Shown one piece after another: positions 61,781 to 64,000 of a stretch of 64,000 nucleotides of DNA (position 1 is the first letter of the stretch; each line of letters starts with the position of its first letter). The stretch is from contig NC_053392.1 in the NCBI RefSeq assembly GCF_905171765.1, positions 105,946,220-106,010,219 of the forward strand. Reading direction: 5' to 3'. Source of the DNA: Bufo bufo (taxonomy: Eukaryota > Chordata > Amphibia > Anura > Bufonidae). The position numbers and the translations under genes were made by a program. The notes below the pieces were generated by a model. The model ran no database searches and was not told the DNA's origin. It saw only the letters and a program-made list of their open reading frames with translations.

Positions 61781-63711
61781 TGTAGAGGGAAGTTCCAGGT
61801 AGGCGTATATATATAGATATATGTACTGTATATATCTATATATTATCACCTACACAGCTCAGAGAGCAACCACACAGAGAGTAATTTTAATTAATTATTC
61901 TTTATTAGATATCCTACTGTTGGGCGGCTGTTTCAGACCAGGGTCAGTAGGTATTTATTGCACTTGCACTTTAAACAGTGTTTTTTCCCCCCTTATCTCC
62001 TGCAGTCTCCGCTTGTTGTGGGCGGCATCCAGGCTTACACTCCCTTAAATGTTTGGAGTGTTGGTGTATGTATGCTCTGGATGCCTCTATTGCTATATGC
62101 GCCCCACCTAGCTGATACTGCGCCACTGTGTACGGGGGGATACTAGTCCCTTATTGGTTTGGAGCTTACTCTGTTTTTATACATTTATTGTAACACCGAT
62201 CTGTTCCCAGTATGTACTGTCTTTTGTATATGTTTTTTAACTGATATACCATCTATCATGTTGGATATCTAATAAAGAATAATTAATTAAAATTACTCTC
62301 TGTGTGGTTGCTCTCTGAGCTGTGTAGGTGATAATACAAATAACTCCATGCGAGATATTTATGATATAGTTGTTTTTTGGTGCTTCATATATCTATATAT
62401 GTTTATATATTGGCCCTGAATGGCCAAGTGGGATCTGTATATGTATATATATGCAGAGGGAAGTGTATTAAATATTCCCTATCAACTCTTATACAGGCCC
62501 ACGATTAGCCTGTAGGCCATGGCTTGCATTGTTAGGTTTATAACAGCTGTTACAAGGCCAGCAGCCATGTTGGGGGTAATTGATTTAAGGCTGCATAGGG
62601 AGTCGAGCTGTCTGTCTAGTACCTGGGAAACAGCCAAACTGCGTCCCGGCAGGTAGTTAGCACGGAGATGCTAATGAGGATGGGTCCGTTTGCTGGTCAC
62701 CTCAGGACAGGAGATTGCAGTCTATCTGGCACCTTTTGTCAGCAGGGTGCTTTCTAACCAGTGATCTAGTCAGACCCCAAACAAGACATGCTAAACCTGT
62801 TTTTATAGCATGGGTTATCCACACCTCTGCCCCATGGCCAAACACCTTCCCCCCTACTTATGATAGATAAATAGTCCAGCATTTGGGACGAGGGGAGGAG
62901 GGCTTTCATGACCACAAACAGAGACACAGATGGAAGAGGAAGAGTGGACCTGAGATGAGCTGAGCAGCCCCTCCTGAAACAGAGACTATGAACATTGGCT
63001 GAGTATCATTAACCCCTGTACCCCTGCAATAGCCCACAGTTAACTATAACTCCTGTATAATAATTAGACCATTAACCCCTACTGTCATCAACCCTTTTAC
63101 CCCTGCTACAGCCCACAGTATTCCTGCTGCTGAACCCCTGTAGCCCCAGCCTTAACCCCTGCATAACCATTACCCCGGCACTGCATTGCCCTGATCACCC
63201 CTGACCCGGTGTTAACCCACCAACCCTGGGTTAAACCCTTTCTGTATTCAGTGCCATATTGTATTTAACCCTTTCTACCCTGTAGGAACAGCGTGTAGAT
63301 CGGTTGGGTTGGGTGCTGTTATTTACGTGTGTGTATGTATGTAAGTGTGCTATTTAGATAGTTTGTGGGGTGGAATTGTAGTTGTGTATTATATTGTGTG
63401 TAGTGTAGTTAGGTTTGTATTGTAGTGTTGTTGGAGTATTACCGTGTGCGACTATAGGCTTATATATTTATATGTCCATTGATATAAATATATATAATTA
63501 TAGCAATAATAGACTGTAGACGTGTAATTGTTTTAATAAATTCCTTTTATTATTCAAAGTACAGCGAATAGTCATTTATTGTAGTAGTCGTCGCAGTAGT
63601 AGCATAACGCACGTAGTTCAGGGAAAAAGTGTAAGTGCAACAGAGTTAGTATTTATAGTATAAATAGGCAGAGTCATAAATAGACGACTCACGCCTATTT
63701 ATGAATATTAA
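61781..63711 (+). repeat. 3' LTR of the retrovirus-like element, with a nested insertion
   Basis: It is homologous to 58345-58992 up to CAGTATTC (about 63123) and then continues with CCCCTG-rich sequence and an AATAAATTCC signal at about 63535. A 73-bp-TIR element (61841-62336) is inserted in its first part. The exact right end is uncertain. Confidence 0.6.
61841..62336. mobile_element. 496-bp element with 73-bp terminal inverted repeats
   Basis: TATTATCACCTACACAGCTC to GATATC (61841-61913) is repeated as an inverted complement at 62264-62336 with no or very few differences. The LTR text is interrupted between TATATCTATA and the following TATATATTGGCCC. No transposase is present. The family is not recognised. 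Confidence 0.72.
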
Positions 63712-64000
63712 TGTAACGGTCGCGTACACACACACACAGGGGGGAGGGAAGTGACCACTGCGCTCCACCCTTACCCCTGGCCCTGCCTACTTGCCTCGCG
63801 AGTCCTAATGACAGGGGACAACTGGACGGCAATCCCTAACTTGTAAGTAAGTGCAGGGATGACAGACAGACAAACAACAGGACGTGAACGGACCGAGTCA
63901 ATACCAGGAAAGCTGCAAAGTACAAATGGAGCAAGCAGAGAATTGTCAGGAGAAGCCGGGGTCATAAATACCAGGAGAGCAGAGAAGTACAAGAGGAGTC
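63712..64000 (-). repeat. Further G1-family LTR, cut by the window end
   Basis: TGTAACGGTCGCGTACACAC and the following 280 or so bases match the two G1 LTRs almost exactly. I see a small difference (TTGTAAGTAAG for TTGGAGTAAG). ATTAA precedes it. Whether an internal region follows is outside the window. Confidence 0.88.

Larger units (their letters stand above)
58345..63711 (+). mobile_element. Retrovirus-like element with large internal deletion
   Basis: Copies of one LTR lie at 58345-58992 (right part missing) and from 61781 onward, both starting TGTAGAGGGAAG. Between them only a fragment with gag-type zinc knuckles is coding (59240-59593). No protease, RT, integrase or envelope frame is visible in the remaining 2.2 kb. 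The 5' LTR runs directly into TGACGGTAGCC-type sequence at 58993, so LTR and leader are joined by a deletion. The right boundary lies before the G1-type LTR at 63712 but is not precise. It cannot be functional. Confidence 0.62.

Overview
This 64 kb window reads as repeat-dense intergenic DNA from a vertebrate genome, most likely an anuran amphibian. I infer that from the mix of families: a Penelope-like element with a GIY-YIG endonuclease, chromodomain Ty3/Gypsy elements of the Tf1/Sushi type, L2/CR1-type LINE tails, Tc1-like and hAT transposons, and many palindromic MITEs. I found no convincing host gene, tRNA or rRNA. Every long reading frame I can interpret belongs to a mobile element.

Layout. 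1-2.5 kb: 3' part of a Penelope-like element. 2.6-7.1 kb: MITEs, a LINE tail and inverted repeats. 7.17-21.98 kb: a nested stack. An old, decayed Ty3/Gypsy element (G4) is split by a hAT element (8446-15087, TSD ATTAAACC), which itself carries a truncated Ty3/Gypsy element (G3). G4 is split again by a 3.3 kb LTR element with no polymerase (X1, 15258-18526, TSD CAGGG). 22.0-27.3 kb: a solo LTR (TSD CTAGT), a hAT element (23343-25739) and a hammerhead-like motif. 27328-32838: a nearly intact Ty3/Gypsy element G1 (TSD GCACT). 33.2-36.0 kb: two further LTR copies. 36.2-41.3 kb: a palindromic hAT-type element, a Tc1-like element with an intact DD37E transposase, and a decayed Tc1-like element. 41.45-47.84 kb: a LINE fragment split by G2 (42108-47517, TSD AATGA), a complete Ty3/Gypsy element with one open 1423-codon gag-pol frame and LTRs that differ only by one 7-bp repeat unit. 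49.59-53.67 kb: a TTAA-flanked element built of alternating inverted repeats. 54-64 kb: MITEs, a decayed hAT transposase, an internally deleted retrovirus-like element with gag zinc knuckles, and the start of another G1-type LTR.

The strongest cross-cutting signal is in the four Ty3/Gypsy lineages. Each has, one base inside its 5' LTR, a 10-base site exactly complementary to a site within its own LTR near the expected transcript start. The 10-mers differ completely between lineages but pair in all four. This is the arrangement expected of self-primed reverse transcription, known for Tf1 and proposed for Sushi-type elements. The least familiar object is X1. It has LTRs, a putative primer site, a G-rich polypurine tract and a single 530-codon frame made of an acidic, Trp-rich N-terminal part and about a dozen Gln-rich modules, with no protease, RT or integrase.
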